This document shows positions 35,279 through 44,098 of a stretch of 64,000 bases of DNA, piece after piece. Both the position numbers and the translations under genes were made by a program. Each line of letters begins with the position of its first letter. Within the stretch, counting starts at the first letter, position 1. The notes below the pieces were generated by a model, which did no database searches, was not told where the DNA came from, and saw only the letters and a program-made list of their open reading frames with translations. Origin of the DNA: Bog-159 sp963756605 (lineage in GTDB: Bacteria > Acidobacteriota > Terriglobia > Bryobacterales > Bryobacteraceae); NCBI GenBank assembly GCA_963756605.1, contig CAVWOT010000030.1, positions 310,001 to 374,000 on the forward strand, in the 5' to 3' direction.

Positions 35279-35617
35279 ATGGGACGCAAGGCGCAAAAGA
35301 ACGATTCGTTGCCCGGTTCACTGGACATGTTGATTCTGCGGACGCTGTCGCGGCGCGACCTCCATGGATACGGCATAGTCCAGTTCATTCAGCAATCGTC
35401 CGACAATGAGCTCCTCGTCGAGGAGGGCTCGCTGTACCCCGCTCTCCAGCGGCTGGAGCTAAACGGCTGGATCGACGGTGTCTGGGGCGTGACGTCGAAC
35501 AATCGGCGGGCGAGGATCTACAAGATCACGGCGGCTGGCCGCAAACAGCTGGCGGTTGAAACCCGGAAGTACGCCAAACTCACGCTGGCGATCGCCCGTG
35601 TGATGGGAGCGGAGTGA
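35279..35617 (+). CDS. PadR-family transcriptional regulator
   Basis: 112 residues: GSLDMLILRTLSRRDLHGYGIVQFIQQ, then LLVEEGSLYPALQRLELNGWIDGVW, then RARIYKITAAGRKQL, the winged-helix pattern of PadR proteins of the short type that precede ADOP permeases in acidobacteria. The stop overlaps the permease start (GTGA), so both are co-translated. Likely represses its own operon; signal unknown. No ribosome site. Confidence 0.9.
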   Translation: MGRKAQKNDSLPGSLDMLILRTLSRRDLHGYGIVQFIQQSSDNELLVEEGSLYPALQRLELNGWIDGVWGVTSNNRRARIYKITAAGRKQLAVETRKYAKLTLAIARVMGAE

Positions 35618-38358
35618 CGGACATGTGGATACGACGGCTGAGGTATTGGATGGAGAGCGCCAGGCGCAGCGAGGCGCTGCGCGAGGAAATGGAACTCCAC
35701 CTTGCGGAAAAAGCCGCGGAACTCGAAGCAGACGGTATGACGGCGGAGCGCGCCCGGGCTGAAGCGCGCCGGCGATTTGGCAACGTCGGACTGAAGCACG
35801 AAGAGTCACGGGAGATTTGGATGACACGGTTTTGGTCGGAACTTGGCCAGGATGTCCGCTATGGCTGTCGCACCATGACCGCCAACAAGGCATTCAGCGC
35901 CCTGGCGGTCTTGTCGCTGGCGCTCGGCATCGGGGCCAATACTGCGATCTACAGCTTCATGGAGTCGATTCTGTTGCGCTCGCTGCCGGTGGCCGATCCC
36001 GAGTCGCTGGTGGTCTTGAATTGGCATAGCCGGCCGCCCCGGGACGGCGGCAAGCAATCGGTCCACGTCATGCACGGGGTACAGGGCATGGCGTGGCCGG
36101 GCGACAAAGGCGCCATGGTCAGCGGGATGTTCCCATACGGCGCGTTCGAGACGCTTCGCGAGGAGAATCCCGTCTTTTCCACGCTTTTCGGATACTTCAA
36201 CGGACTTAACCGTACCCTGGCCATCCGCGGGCAGGCCACGAGCGCCGGCACGGAGTACGTCACCGGCGAGTATTTTCGCGGCCTGGCAGTGTCGCCGGCC
36301 GCGGGACGTCTGATCGACTCCGAAGACGACCGTCCAGGCGCGGCGCCGGTCGCCGTAATCAGTTTTGCGACCAGCCAAAATCGCTTTGGAGGACCGCCGA
36401 ATGCGATTGGACAATCGATTCTCGTCGATAACATTCCCTTCACGGTGATCGGCGTGGCGCCGCCGGAATTCTTCGGAGTAGACCCTGCGGCGGCGCCGGA
36501 CCTCTATCTTCCGTTGCACACGAATCTGCTCGTAGACGGCGCCGGAGCGGCTCGTATGTATCCCGACGGAAACTTCTACTGGATCGAAATGATGGGCCGT
36601 CTGCGTCCCGGTGTCAGCATGGCCCAGGCGCAGGCAGCGCTGGCTCCTCGTTTCCATCAATGGGTTGCCGCCACCGCGAAGACCGACGGTGAGCGCGCCA
36701 AACTGCCCGCGCTGACGCTGAATCCCGGCGCCGCCGGTCTGGGCAGCTTGCGCCGCCAGTATTCCAAGCCTCTGTACGTGCTCCTGGCGATGGTGGGATT
36801 GATCCTGGCGATCGCGTGCGCGAACATCGCCAATCTGCTGCTGGCAAGGGCCGCCGCGCGACGCCGCGAAATGGCTGTCCGGCTCAGCCTGGGAGCGGGA
36901 CGGTTCCGCGTCGTGCGGCAGTTGCTTACCGAGAGTGTGATGCTGGCGTCGCTCGGCGGAGCATTAGGGGTCTTGTTTGCGATCTGGGGCGTGCGATCGC
37001 TGACGCTTCTGCTCTCCAACGGGCAGGAGAACTTTACGCTGCACGCGGAATTGAACTGGAACGTGCTGGGCGTGACGGCGGCGCTCTCTGTGGTTTGCGG
37101 CCTGTTATTTGGCCTCGCTCCGGCGATTCAGTCGACGCGTCCGGACGTCATGCCCGCGCTAAAGAATGGCCGCGGGGGCGGACCGCGCCGCCGCGCGCAG
37201 CACGTGCTGGTGGTCGCCCAAATCGCGATCTCTTTTCTCATCCTGGTCGCCGCGGGTCTGTTTGTCCGGACACTCAACAAGCTGCACTCCGTCCAACTGG
37301 GATACGCCCGCGAGAACATCCTTCTGTTCTCGTTGAATGCGCGCCAGGCCGGGCATCGCGACCCGGAGATCACCACTTTTTACGCGGACCTGCGCAAGCG
37401 CTTCGAATCGATCCCCGGCGTGAGCAGCGCGACGCTTTCGCAATCCTCGATCATCAACGCCGGCCTCGCCGGGCAGGCCATCAGGGGGCCAATGAAGATC
37501 GGCGCTGTTACCATCGAAGACGCGCGCGTCCTGGCCGCCGGACCGCGTTTCCTCACGACGATGCAGATTCCGATCCTGGCCGGGCGTGAGATTGACGACC
37601 GCGACCAACCGGGCTCCAGGCCGGTTGCAGTGATCAGCGAGCGACTGGCGCGGACTTACTTCGGGAACGAGAATCCGGTGGGCCGGCGCATCACGCTCCC
37701 GGACGAGAAGCGCGATCTCGAAATCGTCGGCGTGTCGGCTAACCTGCGGTACGGTGGTCTGAAAAATGAAGAGGAGAGTGCCATGACCGTGTTCGTAGCG
37801 GTCAGCCAGTTTTCTCCGGACCGAGTGACCTACGCGCTGCGCACTGCGGGTGATCCGCTGAGGTTTGTGCAGAGTGTGCATGAGATCGTGCGGGAGGCAG
37901 ATTCACGCATACCCGTCACCAACGTGGTCACACAGGCTGCGGAAATCGATCGGACGATCAGCCGGGAAATCACGTTCGCGAAACTATGCACGGGTTTCGC
38001 GGTTCTCGCTCTCCTGATGGCGTGCGTGGGACTCTACGGAACGATGTCGTACAACGTCGCGCGGCAGGTCGGCGAGATTGGAATCCGTATGGCTCTGGGC
38101 GCGCAACGCGGCGCCGTGGTATGGATGGTTCTGCGCCGCGTTCTACTACTGGCGGCGGTGGGACTCGCGATCAGCGTGCCTGCCGCGTTGAGCGCGTCCC
38201 GGCTTGTCAAATCGTTTCTGTTCGAGACCCAGCCCAATGATCCGGGAACCCTGGCGCTGGCCGGCGTCGTCCTCCTGAGCGCCGCGATTCTCGCTGGCTA
38301 TGCGCCGGCAAGGCGAGCGTCCCGAATTGATCCGCTGGCGGCTCTGCGGCACGAGTAG
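35614..38358 (+). CDS. ADOP-type duplicated ABC permease (FtsX/MacB-like)
   Basis: 914 residues. N-terminal soluble helix region (REEMELHLAEKAAELEADGMTAERARAEARRRFGN) typical of the acidobacterial permeases, a TM, a MacB periplasmic-core domain (about 100-350), an FtsX block of membrane helices (about 380-520), a second periplasmic core (about 530-740) and a second FtsX block to the end (GEIGIRMALGAQRGAVVWMVLRR ... APARRASRIDPLAALRHE). Such proteins pair with a separate ABC ATPase and a PadR regulator; no ATPase is here ('orphan'). GTG start inside the padR stop. The last third is duplicated at 43121-43957. Confidence 0.92.
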   Translation: MTDMWIRRLRYWMESARRSEALREEMELHLAEKAAELEADGMTAERARAEARRRFGNVGLKHEESREIWMTRFWSELGQDVRYGCRTMTANKAFSALAVLSLALGIGANTAIYSFMESILLRSLPVADPESLVVLNWHSRPPRDGGKQSVHVMHGVQGMAWPGDKGAMVSGMFPYGAFETLREENPVFSTLFGYFNGLNRTLAIRGQATSAGTEYVTGEYFRGLAVSPAAGRLIDSEDDRPGAAPVAVISFATSQNRFGGPPNAIGQSILVDNIPFTVIGVAPPEFFGVDPAAAPDLYLPLHTNLLVDGAGAARMYPDGNFYWIEMMGRLRPGVSMAQAQAALAPRFHQWVAATAKTDGERAKLPALTLNPGAAGLGSLRRQYSKPLYVLLAMVGLILAIACANIANLLLARAAARRREMAVRLSLGAGRFRVVRQLLTESVMLASLGGALGVLFAIWGVRSLTLLLSNGQENFTLHAELNWNVLGVTAALSVVCGLLFGLAPAIQSTRPDVMPALKNGRGGGPRRRAQHVLVVAQIAISFLILVAAGLFVRTLNKLHSVQLGYARENILLFSLNARQAGHRDPEITTFYADLRKRFESIPGVSSATLSQSSIINAGLAGQAIRGPMKIGAVTIEDARVLAAGPRFLTTMQIPILAGREIDDRDQPGSRPVAVISERLARTYFGNENPVGRRITLPDEKRDLEIVGVSANLRYGGLKNEEESAMTVFVAVSQFSPDRVTYALRTAGDPLRFVQSVHEIVREADSRIPVTNVVTQAAEIDRTISREITFAKLCTGFAVLALLMACVGLYGTMSYNVARQVGEIGIRMALGAQRGAVVWMVLRRVLLLAAVGLAISVPAALSASRLVKSFLFETQPNDPGTLALAGVVLLSAAILAGYAPARRASRIDPLAALRHE

Positions 38359-38643
38359 GACATGGTCCTCCGTGCCGCAACGAAGGATGAAAAATATTCC
38401 GCGCCCGCGCACATTGATCATGGTAGCTGCTCGCGATAGAGGCCGAGCTACGTCGGGATCGAGGACGCGGCCATAGCGAAGTCCCGGATAATGCGCCATC
38501 CGGAGGGTGGGTAGAGATCAAGTTGACGAGGAACGCCCGGCACTGATCCGTGCACACTAGCGCCGGTCAGTTGGCGGAACGGCGACTACGTGGCCAAGTG
38601 GAGCTCCAGGCCGGCGGTTGGGCCGTTATACTGAATATGGGAT

Positions 38644-38868
38644 ATGGAAATGCAGCTCAACGAGCGAGAAGCGTCACTGGTAGGCGCCTTTCGCCGCCTG
38701 CCTCCGGATACGGCCTCAGAACTGTCGGCACTCGCGGAGCGACTAGCGGAACTCGCGCCGAACCACAGGATCGATTGGTCTGATTCCTGGTCCGATGAAG
38801 ACCTGAATGATTTCAGGGCAGCATCCCTTCGCCGCCTCGACGCTGAGGAATCAGAGGATCGGGATTGA
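38644..38868 (+). CDS. Putative antitoxin partner of the PemK/MazF-like toxin
   Basis: 74 residues, acidic and helical (LNEREASLVGAFRRLPPDTASELSALAERLAELAP ... SDEDLNDFRAASLRRLDAEESED). The stop overlaps the next gene's TTG start (TTGA), the standard toxin-antitoxin coupling, with the antitoxin first. No DNA-binding fold recognised at sequence level. Two close start codons (38644, 38650) are possible. Confidence 0.65.
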   Translation: MEMQLNEREASLVGAFRRLPPDTASELSALAERLAELAPNHRIDWSDSWSDEDLNDFRAASLRRLDAEESEDRD

Positions 38869-39188
38869 GGCCTGGCGACGCGGTGGTGGGCGTTCTGGTC
38901 GGCGCCCATGAAACCAAGGTCCGGCCGGCAGTGGTCATCGCGAGCCCCACTTATCTCGCCGAGCGTCCGGATGCAGTGGTAGGGATTCTCACGACGAAGC
39001 TGCCAAGAACGCCAGGCACGACTGATTACGTTCTCCAGGACTGGCGATCTGCCGGACTCCGCGCGGAGTCGTGCTTCCGCGCCTACGTGTTGACTGCTCA
39101 CCGTTCGGAGTTGAGCGTGATCGGCCATCTCAGTGTGCGCGACTGGGATGCCGTGAGAGCGTGCGTCCGGGCGGCATTTGACGTGTAA
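38865..39188 (+). CDS. PemK/MazF-family toxin-like endoribonuclease
   Basis: 107 residues. RPGDAVVGVLVG then TKVRPAVVIASPTYLAERPDAVVGILTTKLP and VIGHLSVRDWDAV follow the PemK/MazF SH3-like barrel, including the conserved (K/R)RPAVV. The family cuts mRNA and is neutralised by the upstream partner. TTG start overlapping the antitoxin stop; AGAGG ribosome site. It sits in a debris-rich patch, as toxin pairs often do. Confidence 0.75.
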   Translation: MRPGDAVVGVLVGAHETKVRPAVVIASPTYLAERPDAVVGILTTKLPRTPGTTDYVLQDWRSAGLRAESCFRAYVLTAHRSELSVIGHLSVRDWDAVRACVRAAFDV

Positions 39189-39283
39189 CGACCCACCGGT
39201 ATCGACGATTTCGATGCAACCTCGCCGCGTGTTCATTTGCTGGGGCATGGAGGCCCACTTATGAAACGCGACAAGCGTGGCTC

Positions 39284-39409
39284 ACGGAAGAAGTCTTCCC
39301 CGAAGCAGAGCTTGAATTGCCTGACCTCGACCAAGCCAAATCGGCAGTTCAAAGGAATCCCAACGCGGATATCGGCACGTCATCGACGAGTTCATCACCC
39401 GGTATCAGC
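39284..39409 (+). pseudogene. N-terminal fragment of a phage-type tyrosine recombinase, frameshifted
   Basis: The frame beginning GAAGAAGTC reads EEVFPEAELELPDLDQAKSAVQ; after a one-base shift it continues as QRGYRHVIDEFITRY. Together this is the N-terminal (SAM-like) start typical of tyrosine recombinases of this lineage. The catalytic domain is absent, so it is a remnant. Confidence 0.6.
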
Positions 39410-39572
39410 CACAGTGGCGACCTTCTCCTCCTCGTGACGCTTGCCCGATCCGGTCGCCGGCCTGGCGCTTTCCGGGCGGCCGACATAGCGTAAGTCCCGT
39501 CCGCTCGGCGCCAGCAGCGGCTGCAACTGATCGTGGATGAAATGCCACGGCCCCATATTGCGCGGCTCTTCG
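39410..39572 (-). pseudogene. C-terminal fragment of 2-oxoglutarate dehydrogenase E1
   Basis: Reverse-strand residues REEPRNMGPWHFIHDQLQ and RDLRYVGRPESARPATGSG, KRHEEEKVATV match the end of SucA/Kgd E1 enzymes (W-x-QEEPxNMGAW, RYVGRPxxASPATGS). Only about 55 residues remain, with no upstream frame (a stop precedes it). A fragment of a housekeeping enzyme next to an integrase remnant points to past rearrangement. Confidence 0.75.
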
Positions 39573-40008
39573 CGGTTCGACCTCAATCCGTTTCGGCGTC
39601 AGCCATCTTCAACTTTCGCGCGGGCCGGAATTCTTCGCGTTATCATTGCGGATAGATGGGACCTTTTTACGTTGACTGCCGGGTCCTCAATCCAATGACT
39701 TCCAAGTCGACCGCCGTTCGGCGCCTGAGGGTCGACACGGGCGCCGCGTCCACGTGGGTCAGCGCTATGGCACTAGAGGCAATCGGGATTGAGCGGCGTA
39801 AGAAGGATCTCCAATTTCAGTCGGCGAACGGCCAGATCATTACACGGTCAGTTGGCTACGCCGTGCTTATGTTGGATAAGTCCGAGACCGTGGACGAAGT
39901 CGTTTTCGCTGAGATAGGCGATCTTCAACTGCTCGGCCCTCCGTGCCAACATGGATGAGACAGATCTCCTGGTCGTAATTACTGAGCAGGGCGAGAATAG
40001 GAATCCAT

Positions 40009-40542
40009 GTGAAGAACAACGGAATATCTTCGGCTTCTCCTGCTTCTCCCCCGGTTTTGCCCGCCTCTGCGCAACGTAGGGAGGCCGAGCGGAGCGAGGC
40101 CGACCGGAGTGCAGAGGCGGGCAAAACCGGCGCCTCCGAGCCGCCCGCCCCACCTCGGCCGAACCCGGAGGTGGTCGCCAACGCCAAGCGCCGATCCTTC
40201 ACCTCCGAATACAAACTGGGCATCCTGGCGGAGGCCGACGCCGCCACCGCTGAAACCGGCGCCATCGGCGCCTTGCTGCGCCGTGAAAATCTTTACTCCT
40301 CGCACCTGGCCACCTGGCGTCGCGAGCGGCGGACCGGCATTCTCAAGGGCTTGACCCCGCACAAGCGCGGCCCCAAGTCCAAACGCAATCCGCAGGATGA
40401 GGAGATCCAGAAGCTCCGCAAGGACAACCAGCGCTTGACCGAGCAACTGCGTAAAGCCGAGATCGTCATTGATGTTCAAAAAAAAGTGGGCGCTCTGTTG
40501 GGGTGGCCCCTGCCGAAGGCGGACCCCGAGGAGACGCACTGA
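40009..40542 (+). CDS. IS3-family transposase OrfA (helix-turn-helix subunit)
   Basis: 177 residues from a GTG with AGGAA upstream. The N-terminal ~55 residues are Ala/Pro/Glu low complexity; then FTSEYKLGILAEADAATAETGAIGALLRRENLYSSHLATWRRER is the IS3 helix-turn-helix, and QDEEIQKLRKDNQRLTEQLRKAE is a leucine-zipper coiled coil. Its TGA overlaps the OrfB ATG (TGATG). A frameshift fusion is not obvious. Confidence 0.85.
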   Translation: MKNNGISSASPASPPVLPASAQRREAERSEADRSAEAGKTGASEPPAPPRPNPEVVANAKRRSFTSEYKLGILAEADAATAETGAIGALLRRENLYSSHLATWRRERRTGILKGLTPHKRGPKSKRNPQDEEIQKLRKDNQRLTEQLRKAEIVIDVQKKVGALLGWPLPKADPEETH

Positions 40543-41579
40543 TGGATGCCGTCACCCATCTGTCCCCCACCGTAGGGGTAGTGGCGGCCTGCGATTTTCT
40601 GGGGGTGGCGCGCGCCTCCTTTTATAGGCAGCGTCCGGTGCTGGGCCCTTCGGCAGCACCACCGTCCGAGCCAGTTCCGCCCACGGCGCGGCCCGCTCCC
40701 GCACGGTCCCTCAGTCCCGACGAACGCGCCGGTGTGCTGGCCGTCTTACATGCCGAGCGATTCCAGGACCGCTCTCCGGCGGCCGTGCAGGCCACCTTGC
40801 TGGACGAAGGTCAGTACTTCTGCTCGACTCGAACCATGTACCGTATCCTCGAAAAAGAGGGCGAATCCGGCGAACGCCGCGATCAACTCGTGCATCCGTC
40901 TTACCAAAAACCCGAGTTGCTGGCCACCGCACCCAACCAACTTTGGAGCTGGGATATCACCAAACTTCTGGGGCCAGCCAAGTGGACCTACTTCTATCTC
41001 TATGTCATCCTCGACGTCTTCAGCCGCTACGTCACTGGCTGGATGGTCGCTCATCGGGAAGCCGCCGAACTGGCCAAGCAGTTTATCGAGGAAACCATTC
41101 GTAAACACCAAGTCCCCGCCGGCCAGCTCAACATCCACGCCGACCGCGGCCGGGTCATGACTTCCAAGCCGGTCGCCTTTCTGATGGCCGATCTGGGCGT
41201 CACCAAGACGCACAGCCGGCCATACGTCTCCGACGACAACCCTTATTCGGAAAGTCACTTCCGCACCATGAAATACCGTCCGGAGTTCCCGGATCGCTTC
41301 GGCTGCATCCAAGATAGCCGCGCTTTCTGTCAGCAATTTTTCCAGTGGTATAACGAAGAGCATCGTCATTCCGGCATCGGCTTGCTCGCCCCGGCCGTGG
41401 TTCACTTCGGCGAGGCCCAGGCTGTCCTGGCCCACCGCCAACTGGTGCTCGATACCGCTTACCAAGCGCACCCGGACCGCTTCGTTCGGCGGCCTCCACA
41501 ACCACTGCCTTTACCAACGCAGGTCTGGATCAACAAGCCGGTTCCGCCCGGCCAAAAGACAAAGGAAGATAGTCAGTAA
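40542..41579 (+). CDS. IS3-family transposase OrfB (DDE integrase core)
   Basis: 345 residues from ATG 40542, with GAGGAG about ten bases upstream. An HTH_21-like region (AVLHAERFQDRSPAAVQATLLDEG) precedes the rve core: first Asp in LWSWDITKL, second in NIHADRGRVMTS, Glu in DNPYSESHFRTMKY, so the DDE triad appears complete. FFQWYNEEHRHSGIGLLAP is the usual C-terminal signature. It should be functional in transposition with OrfA. Confidence 0.9.
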   Translation: MDAVTHLSPTVGVVAACDFLGVARASFYRQRPVLGPSAAPPSEPVPPTARPAPARSLSPDERAGVLAVLHAERFQDRSPAAVQATLLDEGQYFCSTRTMYRILEKEGESGERRDQLVHPSYQKPELLATAPNQLWSWDITKLLGPAKWTYFYLYVILDVFSRYVTGWMVAHREAAELAKQFIEETIRKHQVPAGQLNIHADRGRVMTSKPVAFLMADLGVTKTHSRPYVSDDNPYSESHFRTMKYRPEFPDRFGCIQDSRAFCQQFFQWYNEEHRHSGIGLLAPAVVHFGEAQAVLAHRQLVLDTAYQAHPDRFVRRPPQPLPLPTQVWINKPVPPGQKTKEDSQ

Positions 41580-41694
41580 ATTTCTATGCTGGGTGTCTCA
41601 AAGTGCTTGACACGCGCCGCGGTGCGCGCGCTCTGGAAGATCTGAATCTGCAAGTGGATGCTCAAGACTAAGAAAGACGCAGAGTCGAATTAAC

Positions 41695-42663
41695 GTGTCT
41701 CCCGAGGAATTGTTCGAAAAAGCGGATCGTCTGGAGGATAGCGGCGATGAGCGTGGCGCGCTCGAACTCTGGAGGGAGCTTTCGGAGGCACACCCGGAGG
41801 CGCACAGCCTATGCCGTCATGCATGGCTTGCCTACGAACTTGGTGAAAAGCAAGAGGCCGAACACGCTTTGCGGCGGGCAATAGAACTCGATGGGAGCTT
41901 CGCGCCAGCATACCAAGGGCTCGGCTCAATGGCCATCGACCGAGGCGGATTCGAAGATGCCGAACAGTTTCTTCGCAAAGCAGTTCAGCTCGACCCGACG
42001 CGCTCTGGGTATTGCATGCTTGGCGTCGCCTTGAGAGGGCTTGTGCGTAATAGTGATGCTCGACAAAGCTACCTCAAAGCCATTGAAATCGATCCCGCCT
42101 TTGAGGAGGCATACTACAATCTCGGCGCGCTCCTGCGAGAGAGCGATCCTGCCCAAGCGCGAGATTTGTTTGCCAAAGCACTTCAGCTCGATCCTGACTA
42201 CGCACCGGCGCACGCCGAACTAGGATGGGCGCTCAGGCGCCATGGTTCGCTACCTGAGGCCGAATATCATCTGCGGCGGGCAATTGAGCTTCAACCGGAG
42301 AGTGCCTGGGCACACGTGTACCTTGCGAATTTGTTGTGGGAGCGAAGGGATGTTCCTGGGGCCATCGCTGAGTATGAATGGGCTCGTGAGGCCGCGCCAG
42401 ATCGAGCGTTTCCCTTATGGTCGTTGGCCAATCTCTACGAAGACGACGGTGATTGGGAGAGGGCTCACGGTTTGTATGAGCAGGCACTTGCGCTGGAGCC
42501 AGATGACGCTGTCGCCAACATGAACTTCGGACGGATGCTCTTGAAGAAGGGTGAACGCCGTAAAGCAAAAATCTTTCTTGAGCGTGGATTGCTTCTCAAC
42601 CCGAGTGACCAAGGGGCAAAGGATCTCCTGGATTCGGCATCCCGGTCTCCTCGGCCGCAGTAG
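41695..42663 (+). CDS. Tetratricopeptide-repeat protein
   Basis: 322 residues from a GTG. About eight TPR units are visible (AWLAYELGEKQEAEHALRRAIELDGSFAPAYQGLGSM, YYNLGALLRESDPAQARDLFAKALQLDPDYAPAHAELGWALRR and so on), with the W/L-G-Y-A-F-A-P spacing. No signal peptide, no catalytic domain. It begins 24 bases after the split protease and inside the accessory patch; codon use looks less GC-rich than its neighbours, consistent with transfer, though I have not computed this. Confidence 0.85.
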   Translation: MSPEELFEKADRLEDSGDERGALELWRELSEAHPEAHSLCRHAWLAYELGEKQEAEHALRRAIELDGSFAPAYQGLGSMAIDRGGFEDAEQFLRKAVQLDPTRSGYCMLGVALRGLVRNSDARQSYLKAIEIDPAFEEAYYNLGALLRESDPAQARDLFAKALQLDPDYAPAHAELGWALRRHGSLPEAEYHLRRAIELQPESAWAHVYLANLLWERRDVPGAIAEYEWAREAAPDRAFPLWSLANLYEDDGDWERAHGLYEQALALEPDDAVANMNFGRMLLKKGERRKAKIFLERGLLLNPSDQGAKDLLDSASRSPRPQ

Positions 42664-43120
42664 CGTATCGCAGTAGCCAGTAGGACCAGCGTATGCAAAG
42701 GAGGCGTTACGCTGATGCCTGCCGCCAATGGCCGCCCGTGAGGAGTGATCCCGCTGCCGGGCGGTATGCGAGCTCCGAACTCGCCGGAAGAGGCTGCTGG
42801 GCTGCCGGCCCGATCGTCTGTGCGGACGCCGTGCCTCCGCGATTCGGACGGTTGGTGCAGGTCCCTCTGGGGGCACCGAAGACTCGCCGAAAGACCCGGA
42901 CGAAAGAGTCCGACAGGCCCGCTTTCAAGCCGCTTGGCCGTAAAACGCGCGATACGCCGATTTGCCTTCCGGGTTGACGTTAGAGGCTGGGCGATAACGC
43001 TCGACAACGCTCCCTGGTGAACAAATGCGCGTTCAGAAATCAAGTCGTTCGGCCGTCGTCCAGCGCTTGGTTCGCCACGTCTCTTCAATTTCGGCTGAAC
43101 GAGTTAATGGTTGTTAGGCG
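42664..43120. other. Intergenic stretch without recognisable gene
   Basis: 457 bases between the TPR gene and the duplicated permease fragment. I see no gene or family match. GAACGAGTTAATGGTTGTTAGGC near its right end superficially resembles an integron attC end but lacks a matching left half. The homology with the intact permease begins sharply at 43121. Confidence 0.5.
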
Positions 43121-43957
43121 GCGCGCGTGCTGGCCGCCGGACCGCGTTTCCTCACGACGATGCAGATTCCGATCCTGGCCGGGCGTGAGATTGACGACCG
43201 CGACCAACCGGGCTCCAGACCGGTGGCAGTGATCAGCGAGCGGCTGGCGCGGACTTACTTCGAGAACGAGGATCCGGTCGGCCGGCGCATTACGCTCCCG
43301 GACCAGAAGCGCGATCTCGAAATCGTCGGCGTGTCGGCTAACCTGCGCTACGGTGGTCTGAAAAATGAAGAGGAGAGTGCCATGACCGTGTTCGTAGCGG
43401 TCAGCCAGTTTTCTGCGGACCGAGTGACCTACGCGCTGCGCACTGTGGGTGACCCGCTGAGGTTTGTGCAGAGTGTGCATGAGATCGTGCGGGAGGCAGA
43501 TGCACGCATACCCGTCACCAACGTGGTCACCCAGGCTGTGGAGATCGATCGGACGATCAGCCGGGAAATCACGTTCGCGAAACTATGCACGGGTTTCGCC
43601 GTTCTGGCTCTCCTGATGGCGTGGGTGGGGCTCTACGCAACCATGTCGTACAACGTCGCGCGGCAGGTCGGCGAGATTGGAATCCGGATGGCTCTGGGCG
43701 CGCAACGCGGCGCCGTGGTATGGATGGTTCTACGCAGCGTTCTACTCCTGGCGGCGGTGGGACTCGCGATCAGCGTGCCTGCCGCGTTGAGCGCGTCCCG
43801 GCTTGTCAAATCGTTTCTGTTCGAGACCCAGCCCAATGATCCGGGAACCCTGGCGCTGGCCGGTATCGTCCTTCTGAGCGCCGCGATTCTCGCTGGCTAT
43901 GTGCCGGCGCGGCGAGCGTCCCGAATTGATCCGCTGGCGGCTCTGCAGCACGAGTAA
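43121..43957 (+). pseudogene. Duplicated C-terminal third of the ADOP permease
   Basis: Nearly identical to 37522-38358 (a few percent base differences), from GCGCGCGTGCTGGCCGCCGG to the stop. It contains the last part of the second periplasmic core and the final FtsX membrane block, but no N-terminal half and no padR. A GTG at 43127 opens the frame, so a truncated protein of 276 residues could be made, probably useless. The intact and partial copies bracket 4.8 kb of accessory DNA, including the IS element. Confidence 0.9.
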
Positions 43958-44098
43958 GACATAGTCCTTGGTAAACGAAGCTGCTCGCGCTCCGATGAGC
44001 CGCATATCGAACCCCGACGAGAGACTTGCGTTTGGAAAGGGCCTAGTCTTAACGCCTGCGTTGCGGGCCGACCGGACCCACAGCAAGAGCTGAGCCTC

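Larger units (their letters stand above)
39189..39655. other. Debris field: integrase and 2-oxoglutarate dehydrogenase fragments
   Basis: No intact gene in these 467 bases. The forward strand holds an N-terminal tyrosine-recombinase fragment (39284-39409) and the reverse strand a C-terminal fragment of a 2-oxoglutarate dehydrogenase E1 component (39410-39572), abutting each other. The rest (39189-39283 and 39573-39655) shows nothing I recognise. Confidence 0.6.
39944..41612 (+). mobile_element. IS3-family insertion sequence
   Basis: About 1.67 kb with two overlapping transposase genes. Imperfect ends: left TGCCAACATGGATGAGACA (39944-39962), right, reversed, TGTCAAGCACTTTGAGACA (41594-41612); 12 of 19 positions agree, with TGAGACA shared exactly. 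Ends are uncertain by a few bases because flanking G/C sequence allows an extension (CGTG), and no clear target duplication is visible. It lies inside the aspartic-protease gene. Confidence 0.75.
39656..41671 (+). pseudogene. Retropepsin-like aspartic protease gene split by an IS element
   Basis: 39656-39943 encodes VRRLRVDTGAASTWV (active-site D27-T-G) through VVFAEIGDLQLLG, the course of short clan-AA aspartic proteases, ending abruptly where the family continues with A-x-x-L-E. After the IS, 41613-41671 reads RGARALEDLNLQVDAQD then stop, which is the expected continuation. The two halves together would give about 115 residues. The insertion removes the C-terminal strand and the gene should be inactive. 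Confidence 0.85.

Noticed and set aside
35055..35321. 88-codon reverse frame upstream of padR
   Set aside because: It overlaps the padR start and promoter, has no ribosome site and no recognised family.
38618..38634. GGGCCGTTATAC upstream of the antitoxin gene as an attC end
   Set aside because: No inverted partner site within 150 bases; a single core site alone is expected by chance.
43080..43121. GTTAGGC near a possible integron attC site before the duplicated permease fragment
   Set aside because: The left half that should pair with it (RYYYAAC and matching L'' bases) is not visible, and there is no integron integrase in the window.
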